From Comamonadaceae bacterium (lineage in GTDB: Bacteria; Pseudomonadota; Gammaproteobacteria; Burkholderiales; Burkholderiaceae_C), in NCBI GenBank assembly GCA_027490555.1, contig JAIXXW010000234.1, forward strand, positions 1 to 14,992: DNA of 14,992 nt, read 5' to 3'. Numbering within the stretch: position 1 is the first letter of the stretch; each line of letters opens with the position of its first letter. Under the pieces are notes generated by a model, which saw only the letters and a list, made by a program, of their open reading frames with translations, had not been told where the DNA came from and ran no database searches. Of this stretch, positions 1 to 6,183 are shown piece by piece. A program made the position numbers and the translations under genes.

Positions 1-471
1 GCCGCCGAAGCCCATGTGGCCAAGCTCAAGACCCTGGTGGACGCCTGCCGCAACCTGCGCGGCGAGATGAACGTCTCGCCCGCCACCCGCATGCCCCTGT
101 ATGTGCTGGGCGACACCGACTTCATGCACAGTGCGGCCCCCGTGCTGCAGTCGCTGGCCAAACTCAGCGAGGTCAAGGTGTTTGACAACGAAGCCGCATG
201 GGCCGCCGCCGCGCAAGCCGCACCCGTGGCCGTGGTGGGCCAGGCACGGCTGTGCCTGTTCATCGAGGTGGACGTGGACGCAGAAAAAGCGCGCCTGACC
301 AAGGAAGTGGCCCGCCTCGAGGGCGAAATCACCAAAGCCTCGGCCAAGCTGAGCAACGAAGCCTTTGTGGCCAAAGCCCCGCCCGCCGTGCTCGACGAAA
401 CCCGAAAGCGCGTGGCCGACTTCGGTGCCACGCTCGACAAAATCCGGCAGCAACTGCAACGCCTGGGCTGA
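1..471 (+). CDS. valS: Valyl-tRNA synthetase, C-terminal end (5' partial)
   Basis: This is the last part of valine-tRNA ligase, which charges tRNA-Val with valine in the cytoplasm. The reading frame is open from base 1, so the catalytic Rossmann core and editing domain lie upstream of the window. What is visible is the end of the anticodon-binding helical domain (NLRGEMNVSPATRMPLYV, from base 52) followed by the C-terminal coiled-coil arm. That arm shows the ValRS signature of a heptad-rich segment (EKARLTKEVARLEGEI), then NEAFVAKAPPAVLDETRKR and a final helix ending RQQLQRLG. The stop TGA is at 469-471. galU follows 25 bases later on the same strand, close enough for cotranscription. Family assignment is secure from the C-terminal arm; nothing can be said about the missing N-terminal part. 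Confidence 0.95.
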   Translation, partial: AAEAHVAKLKTLVDACRNLRGEMNVSPATRMPLYVLGDTDFMHSAAPVLQSLAKLSEVKVFDNEAAWAAAAQAAPVAVVGQARLCLFIEVDVDAEKARLTKEVARLEGEITKASAKLSNEAFVAKAPPAVLDETRKRVADFGATLDKIRQQLQRLG

Positions 472-496
472 ACACCGGCACACCAAGGAAGCCACC

Positions 497-1375
497 ATGA
501 GCCACAACGTCATCCACAAAGCCGTCTTTCCCGTGGCCGGCCTGGGCACACGCTTTTTGCCCGCCACCAAAGCGGCCCCCAAGGAAATGCTGCCGGTGGT
601 GGACAAGCCCCTGATCCAGTACGCGGTCGAAGAGGCGTATTCGGCCGGTGTGCGCCACATGATTTTTGTCACCGGCCGCAGCAAGCGGGCCATCGAAGAC
701 CACTTCGACACCGCCTACGAGCTGGAAAACGAGCTCGAAGCCGCGCACAAGGACGAACTGCTGGCCCTGGTGCGCTCGGTGCAGCCCGACGACATGGTGT
801 GCGCCTATGTGCGCCAAAACCGCATGCTGGGCCTGGGGCATGCGGTGCTGTGTGCCGAACCCCTGGTGGGCAAAGAGCCTTTTGCGGTGCTGCTGGCCGA
901 TGACCTGATGATCAACCAGGGCCCCTCCATCCTGTCCCAGATGGTCGACGCCCACACCAAACAGGGCCGCTCGGTGCTGGCCGTGCAGGAAGTGCCGCTG
1001 GACCAGGTGCGCCGCTACGGCATCGTGGCCGGCGAGCCGGCGGGCAAGCAGCTCATCCGCGTCGAGCAGATCGTGGAAAAACCCAGCCCGGAGGTGGCCC
1101 CCTCACGCATGGGCGTGGCGGGCCGCTACATCCTCACGCCGGGCATTTTTGACGAAATCCGCAACCAGCCCACGGGCGTGGGCGGCGAGATCCAGCTGAC
1201 CGACGCGATCGCCCGCCTGATGCAACGCGAAGCGGTGTACGCCTTTCAGTACCAGGGCAAGCGCTACGACTGCGGCAGCAAAGAAGGCTTTCTGGAAGCC
1301 ACGGTGGAGCTGGCCCTGCAACACCCGCAGGTGGGCGCATCGTTTCGCGACTACCTCAAAGGCCTGAGCCTCTGA
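497..1375 (+). CDS. galU: UTP--glucose-1-phosphate uridylyltransferase
   Basis: GalU makes UDP-glucose from UTP and glucose-1-phosphate in the cytoplasm, feeding LPS, exopolysaccharide and galactose metabolism. The 292-residue product has the usual length. The nucleotide-binding motif is at residues 14-32 (AGLGTRFLPATKAAPKEML), followed by the family signature VVDKPLIQYAVEEA. A metal-binding LADD is at 132-135, VEKP (uridylyltransferase lysine) at 192-195, and GGEIQLTDA lies further on. I chose the ATG at 497 because GGAAG sits five bases upstream and homologues begin near this point. The same frame is open back to 365, but that stretch overlaps valS and encodes nothing GalU-like. The gene converges on the TusA-family gene with only seven bases between the stops. 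RfbA-type thymidylyltransferases are ruled out by the GalU signature. Confidence 0.96.
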   Translation: MSHNVIHKAVFPVAGLGTRFLPATKAAPKEMLPVVDKPLIQYAVEEAYSAGVRHMIFVTGRSKRAIEDHFDTAYELENELEAAHKDELLALVRSVQPDDMVCAYVRQNRMLGLGHAVLCAEPLVGKEPFAVLLADDLMINQGPSILSQMVDAHTKQGRSVLAVQEVPLDQVRRYGIVAGEPAGKQLIRVEQIVEKPSPEVAPSRMGVAGRYILTPGIFDEIRNQPTGVGGEIQLTDAIARLMQREAVYAFQYQGKRYDCGSKEGFLEATVELALQHPQVGASFRDYLKGLSL

Positions 1376-1382
1376 GCCCCGC

Positions 1383-1610
1383 TCAGCGGCGCTGGAGTGC
1401 AAACACAAAGGCCGTGTCGGTCTTTTCCTGCATCACCAGGCCATGGCCGGTCTGGCGTGCAAAGGCCTCGAAATCGCGCCACGACCCCGGGTCGGTCGCG
1501 ATCACCTTGAGCACCTGACCGCTGCTCATCTCGTTCAAGGCCTTCTTGGCCTTCAGGATGGGCAGAGGGCAGTTCAAACCGCTGGTGTCAATTTCCTTGT
1601 CGATGTGCAT
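1383..1610 (-). CDS. TusA-family sulfurtransferase / sulfur carrier
   Basis: This is a small (75-residue) sulfur-carrier protein of the TusA/SirA/YedF fold. Members pass persulfide sulfur from cysteine desulfurases to tRNA thiolation, molybdenum cofactor synthesis or sulfur oxidation. The diagnostic CPxP motif is present (SGLNCPLPILKAKKAL), with Cys14 as the predicted persulfide carrier, and the C-terminal strand MQEKTDTAFVFALQRR is typical. I chose the ATG at 1610 because AGGA lies about seven bases upstream. A GTG at 1631, overlapping the NUDIX stop as GTGA, would add seven residues but has a poorer ribosome site. It is the last gene of a cysM-NUDIX-tusA block on this strand. The sulfur neighbourhood supports the family role, but which TusA paralogue this is cannot be told from sequence alone. 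Confidence 0.9.
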   Translation of the reverse strand: MHIDKEIDTSGLNCPLPILKAKKALNEMSSGQVLKVIATDPGSWRDFEAFARQTGHGLVMQEKTDTAFVFALQRR

Positions 1611-1627
1611 CGTGTGTCCTGAATCGT

Positions 1628-2167
1628 TCACTGGCTCTGAGCGGCGCGCTCTTCCCAGGTCATGAATTTGGGCTCGATCCCGATGGTGCGCAACCAGTCG
1701 CCCAAAGCGTAGCCGGTGCCTGCGGGCCAGCAGATCAAATCCTGAAAATCAAACAGCTTGTACTCGGCCAACTCGGGTGACAAGCGCACCTCGCCGTGCG
1801 CCAGCGCATGGTAGGCAATGATCACCTGGTTCATGCGCTGGAAGTCGTACACCCCGATCAGCTTGAGGGCCGAGACCTGCAATTGGGTCTCTTCGGCAAT
1901 CTCGCGCTTGATGCCGTCCTCGGGCGTTTCGCCCGCCTCCATGAAGCCGGTGATCAGCGCAAACCGCCGCCCCGGCCAGGCCGCATTGCGGGCCAGCAAA
2001 ATCTGATCGCCCAGCTGCACGATGCCCGCCAGCACCGGCGTCGGGTTGTTCCAATGGGTGAACTCGCACGCCGTGCAACGCAGGCGCATCGTCTCGCCCC
2101 CGTCCTCGGTCTGGCTGAGCCAGGCCAAGGGGTTGGCGCACATCGGGCAAAAGCGGTATTCGGCCAT
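1628..2167 (-). CDS. NUDIX hydrolase with N-terminal zinc ribbon
   Basis: This 179-residue NUDIX hydrolase should cleave a nucleoside diphosphate linked to another moiety; the true substrate is not evident. An N-terminal zinc ribbon is formed by Cys7, Cys10, Cys31 and Cys34 (FCPMCANP and RCTACEF), an architecture shared with NudC-type NAD pyrophosphatases and small relatives. The NUDIX box spans residues 74-96, from GFMEAGETPE to KREIAEETQL. The catalytic glutamates (REIAEE) are all present, but the Gly that normally follows EEx is Gln95. The protein is shorter than full NudC (about 260 residues) and lacks its N-terminal domain. The ATG at 2167 is preceded by GGAG with an eight-base spacer. 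It lies 14 bases after cysM and just before the TusA gene, so an operon is likely. Confidence 0.9.
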   Translation of the reverse strand: MAEYRFCPMCANPLAWLSQTEDGGETMRLRCTACEFTHWNNPTPVLAGIVQLGDQILLARNAAWPGRRFALITGFMEAGETPEDGIKREIAEETQLQVSALKLIGVYDFQRMNQVIIAYHALAHGEVRLSPELAEYKLFDFQDLICWPAGTGYALGDWLRTIGIEPKFMTWEERAAQSQ

Positions 2168-2181
2168 GGCAGCAACTCCAC

Positions 2182-3084
2182 TCAGGCCGGGAAGACACCG
2201 GTCGACAAATAGCGGTCACCGCGGTCGCACACGATGAACACGATGGTGGCGTTTTGCGCCGTGCTGGCCACCTGCTGGGCCACCCAGCAAGCCCCCGCAG
2301 CCGAGATGCCGGCAAAAATGCCCTCGGTCCGCGCCATCTGGCGGCAGGTTTCCTCTGCGTCACTTTGGCTCACGTACACCAGCTCGTCCACATGGCTGGG
2401 GTCGTAGATCTTGGGCAGGTATTCCTCAGGCCATTTGCGGATGCCCGGGATGCGCGACCCCTCGCTGGGCTGGGCGCCCACGATGCGGATCGCCGGGTTC
2501 TTCTCTTTCAGGTAGCGCGACACGCCGGTGATTGTGCCGGTGGTGCCCATGGCGCTGACAAAGTGCGTCACCCGGCCCCCGGTCTGCTCCCAGATCTCGG
2601 GGCCGGTGGTTTCGTAATGGATGCGCGGGTTGTCGGCATTGGCAAACTGGTCCAGGATGCGGCCCTTGCCTTGTGCCGCCATGTTGTCGGCCAGATCGCG
2701 GGCGTACTCCATGCCACCGCTTTTGGGCGTGAGGATCAACTCGGCACCAAAAGCCTTCATGGTCTGGGCCCGCTCAATCGACAGGTCCTCGGGCATGATC
2801 AGCACCATGCGGTAACCCCTGATGGCCGCAGCCATCGCCAGCGCAATGCCGGTGTTGCCCGATGTGGCCTCGATCAGGGTGTCGCCGGGCTTGATCTCGC
2901 CGCGCTCCTCGGCCCGCCGGATCATGGACAGGGCGGGCCGGTCCTTCACCGAGCCAGCCGGGTTGTTGCCCTCGAGCTTGCCCAAAATCACATTGCCCCG
3001 GGCCGCCATGTTGGCCGCCCCCAAACGCTGCAAAGCCACCAACGGGGTCTTGCCAATCGCATCTTCAATGGTTGGATAAATCAT
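2182..3084 (-). CDS. cysM: Cysteine synthase B (O-acetylserine sulfhydrylase B)
   Basis: CysM is a cytoplasmic PLP enzyme that makes cysteine (with sulfide) or S-sulfocysteine (with thiosulfate) from O-acetylserine. The 300-residue product matches the family length. The PLP Schiff-base lysine is Lys47 in NPAGSVKDRPA, and the phosphate/substrate loop TSGNTG is at 74-79. CysM rather than CysK is indicated by SEGSRIPGIRKWP and by the C-terminal CDRGDRYLSTGVF. The ATG at 3084 gives the expected N-terminus (MIYPTIEDAIGKTPLV), although there is no clear Shine-Dalgarno directly upstream. Only 38 bases separate this start from the divergent tRNA-Leu, so the two promoters must overlap or the cysM promoter lies within the tRNA gene. 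It heads the cysM-NUDIX-tusA block, a plausible sulfur-assimilation and delivery unit. Confidence 0.96.
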   Translation of the reverse strand: MIYPTIEDAIGKTPLVALQRLGAANMAARGNVILGKLEGNNPAGSVKDRPALSMIRRAEERGEIKPGDTLIEATSGNTGIALAMAAAIRGYRMVLIMPEDLSIERAQTMKAFGAELILTPKSGGMEYARDLADNMAAQGKGRILDQFANADNPRIHYETTGPEIWEQTGGRVTHFVSAMGTTGTITGVSRYLKEKNPAIRIVGAQPSEGSRIPGIRKWPEEYLPKIYDPSHVDELVYVSQSDAEETCRQMARTEGIFAGISAAGACWVAQQVASTAQNATIVFIVCDRGDRYLSTGVFPA

Positions 3085-3094
3085 CCCAATAATG

Positions 3095-3103
3095 TGCCAT
3101 AAT
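3095..3103 (+). promoter_or_regulatory. Extended -10 promoter element for tRNA-Leu
   Basis: TGC followed by CATAAT forms an extended -10 element. Transcription would begin near 3110, about 13 bases before the mature tRNA. The following bases (TCGCGTC) make a GC-rich discriminator, a usual sign of stringent control at stable-RNA promoters. The -35 match is weak: TTGGAT at 3072-3077 with a 20-base spacer, longer than usual. The position fits; the promoter is inferred. Confidence 0.45.
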
Positions 3104-3122
3104 TCGCGTCTTCACGAATACC

Positions 3123-3207
3123 GCCCGGGTGGTGAAATTGGTAGACTCAGGGGACTCAAAATCCCCCGCCGCAAGGCGTGCCGGTTCGAGTCCGGCCCCG
3201 GGCACCA
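3123..3207 (+). tRNA. tRNA-Leu (anticodon CAA)
   Basis: This is a class II tRNA with a complete cloverleaf. The acceptor stem is GCCCGGG (3123-3129) paired with CCCGGGC (3197-3203), discriminator A3204 and encoded CCA at 3205-3207. The anticodon stem GGGGA/TCCCC (3150-3154, 3162-3166) closes a seven-base loop with anticodon CAA at 3157-3159, reading UUG leucine codons. A long variable arm (GCC-GCAA-GGC) and the T arm GCCGG-TTCGAGT-CCGGC (3180-3196) complete it. It is followed by an intrinsic terminator and then by an islet of different composition. tRNA-Leu genes are common integration targets for islands, and a partial copy of this tRNA 3' end occurs at 7818-7836. Confidence 0.97.
3183..3201 (+). 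repeat. Putative attL: tRNA 3'-end segment, direct repeat copy 1
   Basis: GGTTCGAGTCCGGCCCCGG, in the T arm and acceptor stem of tRNA-Leu, recurs at 7818-7836 as GGTTCTGATCCGGCCCCGG. Sixteen of 19 bases match in the same orientation, including 11 consecutive ones. The two copies bracket the lower-GC islet. This is the arrangement expected of att sites left by integration into a tRNA gene. Because the motif is GC-rich, a chance match remains possible. Confidence 0.4.
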
Positions 3208-3246
3208 TCAGCGGAACCCAGCAACCTTTTGGGTCCCTAACGAATC

Positions 3247-3276
3247 AAGGCCAATCCTTCGGGTTTGGCCTTTTTT
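3247..3276 (+). terminator. Intrinsic terminator after tRNA-Leu
   Basis: AAGGCCAATCC, tetraloop TTCG, GGTTTGGCCTT and then a T run form a stem with one mismatch capped by a stable UUCG-type loop and followed by six T residues (3271-3276). It lies 40 bases after the tRNA CCA end and should end the tRNA transcript. The left arm provides A residues, so it could also act weakly on the opposite strand. Confidence 0.85.
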
Positions 3277-3309
3277 CATGCCCATGGCCATTTCAACTGA
3301 AAGCAGAAT

Positions 3310-3346
3310 TTGACACCTTGGCGATCAGATCGCCAAAGAATGTCAA
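3310..3346. repeat. Nested inverted repeat at the islet left edge
   Basis: Two nested inverted repeats share one centre. The inner arms TTGGCGATC (3318-3326) and GATCGCCAA (3328-3336) are perfect and separated by a single A. The outer arms TTGACA (3310-3315) and TGTCAA (3341-3346) are also perfect. The right outer arm contains the stop codon of the HAD gene (TGA, 3345-3343). No T run follows on either strand, so a factor-independent terminator is not convincing. It could instead be an mRNA 3'-end stabiliser, a protein-binding palindrome or a recombination relic. Confidence 0.6.
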
Positions 3347-3777
3347 CAGTTGACCGAAGTTCCCTGGATCCATTGACTGAGCAAGTTGACCTGAAGATCC
3401 TGCATCCCGATATGCCCTTCACAGCAAATCAGGTTGGGGCAATTTGGTGGGAATTGGCTGGCCGCATCATCCAGGGCCCGCCATTCCGTGACCCCATGTA
3501 GCGCCGCATGGTGAGAAATTTCATGCCAGCGTGCCCAAGGACCTGCCAAAGGCTCACCAGTGAAGCCAGACAACAAGGATCTTATCGGTGCAGGAAAAAG
3601 GCTTTGAACATAGCCGTTCGATTCATGATGTCGCCAACTGGATGACACCACAATCCTGACATCCGATCCGGACAAAGCACGCTCCAACAAAGGCATCAGG
3701 CAAAACGCCTTTCCTTTTTCAAAAGAATTGGGGTGCAAGACCCCATCGAAGTCCAGGTACAGGTATTTGGCGAGCAC
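3343..3777 (-). CDS. HAD-superfamily hydrolase-like protein (Swiss-Army-Knife HAD type)
   Basis: This 144-residue protein resembles the small HAD phosphatase domain described in 'Swiss Army Knife' RNA-repair proteins and in stand-alone bacterial homologues. The nucleophile motif DFDGVLHP has Asp9 and Asp11, motif II is VVSSSWR (43-49), and an ALDD acidic motif lies at 101-104. The classical cap domain is absent. The substrate is unknown; nucleic-acid end repair or another phosphotransfer are possibilities. The GTG start at 3777 immediately precedes the first beta strand (YLYLDFDG), and a weak AAGG lies 13 bases upstream. An in-frame TAA, the stop of the Sel1 gene, prevents a longer N-terminus except via CTG. 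Only 15 bases separate the two genes and they share a frame, so translation is probably coupled. The gene ends the minus-strand islet. Confidence 0.75.
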   Translation of the reverse strand: MLAKYLYLDFDGVLHPNSFEKGKAFCLMPLLERALSGSDVRIVVSSSWRHHESNGYVQSLFPAPIRSLLSGFTGEPLAGPWARWHEISHHAALHGVTEWRALDDAASQFPPNCPNLICCEGHIGMQDLQVNLLSQWIQGTSVNC

Positions 3778-3792
3778 AGAAAAACGCAGCCT

Positions 3793-5217
3793 TTATTCAT
3801 CGTCACTGAGTTCTTTGTCTGAAAGGCTGCCAAGTCCCTTGAGCCAATCAGGTTTGTTGGGGTATTTTTGATCGATCCAAGCCTTGGCCTTTTCATCGCC
3901 AAGCGACGCGGCCTTGGCCATCAACTTGGTGGCCTCCGCCATGTCGGCATCCACGCCCTCACCGGCTTCGTAGAGTCTCGCCAACTCCCTCAAGCCAATG
4001 GCACTCTCCTGTTTCGCCGACAGTTGAAGCCAATACAGCGCAATCTCTGCATTTTCTTCAACACCATGGCCGTAGGAAAACAGCATCCCCAAAAAAGCTT
4101 GTGCGTCGGCATGTCCTGCGCTGGCGGCCGTCTTTAGCCATTTGGCAGCGGCCGGTATGTCCTCCTCCACACCCTCGGCCCTGAGATACGCCAAGCCCAA
4201 TTTGTATGCCGCCTTCAATTCTCCCTTTTCTGCTGACATCTTGTAGCACTTGAATGCCTGCACCAGATCCTTGGCGGTTCCGTGCCCGTTTTCGTAGGTC
4301 AATGCCAGCAGATAGGTGCCCCAGGCGTCTCCCTGCAGACTGGCCAGATGAAAAAGGTTGTGCGCCTTTTCCTCATCCCGTTCAATTATTTCGCCCTGGA
4401 TGTAAGCGATGCCCAGCGAAGACTGGCAATCGGCCATGCCAAGGGATGCCCCTTTTTGAAGCCAGGTGAGGACTTCGTTCTTCTCAACTTCAGGGCCTCG
4501 ACCGTTTTGCAGCGCATCAGCCAATTTGTTGATGGCGTATTTGTGGCCTTGTGACGCAGATGCGCGCAACCACACCACACCGTCCAACTGGTCCTCGCGA
4601 CATTTGCCATACCAAGCCAGGTGTTGCCCGAGGATGGATTGGGCGAATGCATCGTTGAGCATCGCAGCCCTTTTCAGATAGTTGATGCCCAGAGCCTCAT
4701 CCTCAGCCAGCCAATCTCGGCCCAGAATGGCGCAGGCAGCTTCATTACCCAGGGCCATGGCCTTCTTGAGCCAGTAAAGGCTGACTTCACGGTCTTTGGT
4801 TACTCCGTGATCTCCATCACGATAAATAACCCCTAAATGAGCACATGCGTAGCTCTCTCCCTTGTGCGCAGCGCTTTTGAGCATGTCCAGCCAAGGCTCA
4901 GCAGCATCTGCGTCGTTCAGTTTTTTCAGCCGCTCATGGGCCAGGCTGTACATGGAGAATGGGTCGCCTGACGAGGCCGCCAGTTGCATGTGCTGATCGT
5001 AGTTTCCCTTGTCAAAATCAGCCCAAAAGCAGTGCGCAGACAGGTCGCCCATTTCAAACGCAGCTTTCCTGAACAAAGCAATGGCCGCCGGTACATCGTC
5101 CTTGGCTGTGCACCTGGCCACGTTGATCAGGCACCGTGACGAACCCGCTTGCGCCCCTTTTCGGTACCAAGCCAATCCCTTGTCGGTATCAACCGCCAAC
5201 CGCATGGACCAGCTCAT
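3793..5217 (-). CDS. Sel1-like repeat protein (N-terminus chimeric or truncated)
   Basis: This 474-residue protein is almost entirely Sel1-like repeats (about 36-residue helix-turn-helix units), roughly ten copies. Clear examples are KDREVSLYWLKKAMALGNEA, AYKLGLAYLRAEGVEEDIPA and AQAFLGMLFSYGHGVEENAE. Such arrays are protein-protein scaffolds and occur in signalling proteins and in some type VI secretion immunity proteins. The first nine codons (MSWSMRLAV) are the metallopeptidase gene read in another frame, and Sel1 homology begins abruptly at DTDKGLAWYRKGAQAG, inside a repeat. There is no signal peptide, and no good ribosome site precedes the ATG at 5217. I infer that a deletion removed the original 5' end, so expression would depend on coupling to the metallopeptidase remnant. 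The tail is acidic (SLSDKELSDDE) and looks like a natural C-terminus. The family is certain; whether this copy works is not. Confidence 0.8.
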   Translation of the reverse strand: MSWSMRLAVDTDKGLAWYRKGAQAGSSRCLINVARCTAKDDVPAAIALFRKAAFEMGDLSAHCFWADFDKGNYDQHMQLAASSGDPFSMYSLAHERLKKLNDADAAEPWLDMLKSAAHKGESYACAHLGVIYRDGDHGVTKDREVSLYWLKKAMALGNEAACAILGRDWLAEDEALGINYLKRAAMLNDAFAQSILGQHLAWYGKCREDQLDGVVWLRASASQGHKYAINKLADALQNGRGPEVEKNEVLTWLQKGASLGMADCQSSLGIAYIQGEIIERDEEKAHNLFHLASLQGDAWGTYLLALTYENGHGTAKDLVQAFKCYKMSAEKGELKAAYKLGLAYLRAEGVEEDIPAAAKWLKTAASAGHADAQAFLGMLFSYGHGVEENAEIALYWLQLSAKQESAIGLRELARLYEAGEGVDADMAEATKLMAKAASLGDEKAKAWIDQKYPNKPDWLKGLGSLSDKELSDDE

Positions 5218-5464
5218 GGACCAACGTGTCCAAAACCTGAACAGGATCGCCTAGGACTGGGGAAATGAAGATTTGGTTTCTGTCGTTGGTGCTGCTGCGA
5301 CGTGACCAGCACTGCCCGATGTGGTGGCTGCGTGTCCCGGTGCTGGCAAATCCGCAAGAGACTTGGCAGTCATCGGGGACAAGGTGTTTTTTTGCAGCAA
5401 AAATGGGCTTGAGCAATTCAACAGCTGCAAGCAGCCAAGCCTCACGGTTCGGGTAGACAGTCAT
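5189..5464 (-). pseudogene. Truncated SprT-like / phage-type zinc metallopeptidase
   Basis: The 91 visible residues, starting at the ATG at 5464, form the N-terminal half of an SprT-like zinc metallopeptidase of the kind seen in phages and plasmids. Start choice is supported by GAGG six bases upstream; an ATG at 5485 would add seven residues. The protein reaches the zinc-binding helix, LVHELVHAVGG, with His83, Glu84 and His87 of HExxH, then stops at TGA 5191-5189. Family members normally continue for about 100 residues with the third zinc ligand and a Gly-rich region. None of that is found in any frame downstream, where Sel1-repeat sequence begins at once. I read this as a deletion junction near 5190 rather than a simple frameshift. 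The product should be inactive, though its translation may feed ribosomes to the overlapping Sel1 start. Confidence 0.75.
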
Positions 5465-5556
5465 GGTGGCCCTCAAAGTTTTCAAACCACCATGGTGAAA
5501 CCCCAGGGGCTCACGCTAAGAGCCACCAAAACTGTTTAAAAAATCAGGGCTACCAG

Positions 5557-6183
5557 CTATTGCCTTTCCACTAACCTCAACACCCGAGCATGCAGCCCTA
5601 ATTGATTGAGAAATGCAATTTCTGCCATCTGAACAGCAGAGACAGCTTCCTCAGGCTTTTTAACTTCCACAAATCGGGCAATGGTCGGCAAGCCCGTGCT
5701 GTGGCTTGTCGCGTACAAGAAGAGGTCCGGAATGCCTGATTTGCCTTTGTGCTCATCAGAAAGGTGTTTGTCCAGAATGGCTTGCAAGCGCTCTGGCCCG
5801 CAAACCGCAAATAAGGCATGCAGGGTTTGGGGGCTGGCCAGTCTCAAGTAGCCATCCGCTTTCAGCAACTCACGACTCTTCTCAGCAGTGGCGGCAATCT
5901 GGTCAAGGGATAGCTTGCACTGTACTTTGGCCTTGGTCCCGAAAGCTTTGGCAACAGCACGCCACAGCGTTGAGCTCAACCTTTCCCCAGAAAAGGTATG
6001 GCCTGGAAACTCGCGTTTCCTCCAACGCTTGAGGACAACTGACTCTGGGACTGCTCGCTCAACACCTGCCCCTTTGGGATCGACCAAGTAGGAGACCCGA
6101 TTTCCTGATGCTTGACGGCCATAGACGATGTGACTGATACGCAGTGCTGGCTTGGCTTCTGTTTCTTTCATGCGTTCTTTCAT
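5557..6183 (-). CDS. VRR-NUC domain nuclease
   Basis: The C-terminal third is a VRR-NUC nuclease domain of the PD-(D/E)xK superfamily. GIPDLFLY (150-157) gives the catalytic Asp153, ARFVEVKKP (169-177) gives Glu173 and Lys175, and Gln185 in SAVQMAEI fits the trailing Q motif. VRR-NUC enzymes cut structured or branched DNA (FAN1, phage nucleases), and some are type VI secretion effectors. The first 120 or so residues are basic, with FPGHTFSGERLSSTLWRAVAKAF in the middle, and belong to nothing I can name. No signal peptide is present. The ATG at 6183 overlaps the preceding stop as ATGA, a strong sign of translational coupling to the ADP-ribosylglycohydrolase; an alternative ATG at 6171 exists. 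Domain identity is fairly sure, the biological target unknown. Confidence 0.8.
   Translation of the reverse strand: MKERMKETEAKPALRISHIVYGRQASGNRVSYLVDPKGAGVERAVPESVVLKRWRKREFPGHTFSGERLSSTLWRAVAKAFGTKAKVQCKLSLDQIAATAEKSRELLKADGYLRLASPQTLHALFAVCGPERLQAILDKHLSDEHKGKSGIPDLFLYATSHSTGLPTIARFVEVKKPEEAVSAVQMAEIAFLNQLGLHARVLRLVERQ

Noticed and set aside
2254..3102. A 282-codon plus-strand frame opposite cysM
   Set aside because: Antisense shadow of cysM; no recognisable domain, and it would run into the tRNA promoter region.
5488..5497. Palindrome CACCATGGTG upstream of the metallopeptidase remnant
   Set aside because: Ten bases with no extended symmetry, no known site and no repeats nearby; too short to interpret.
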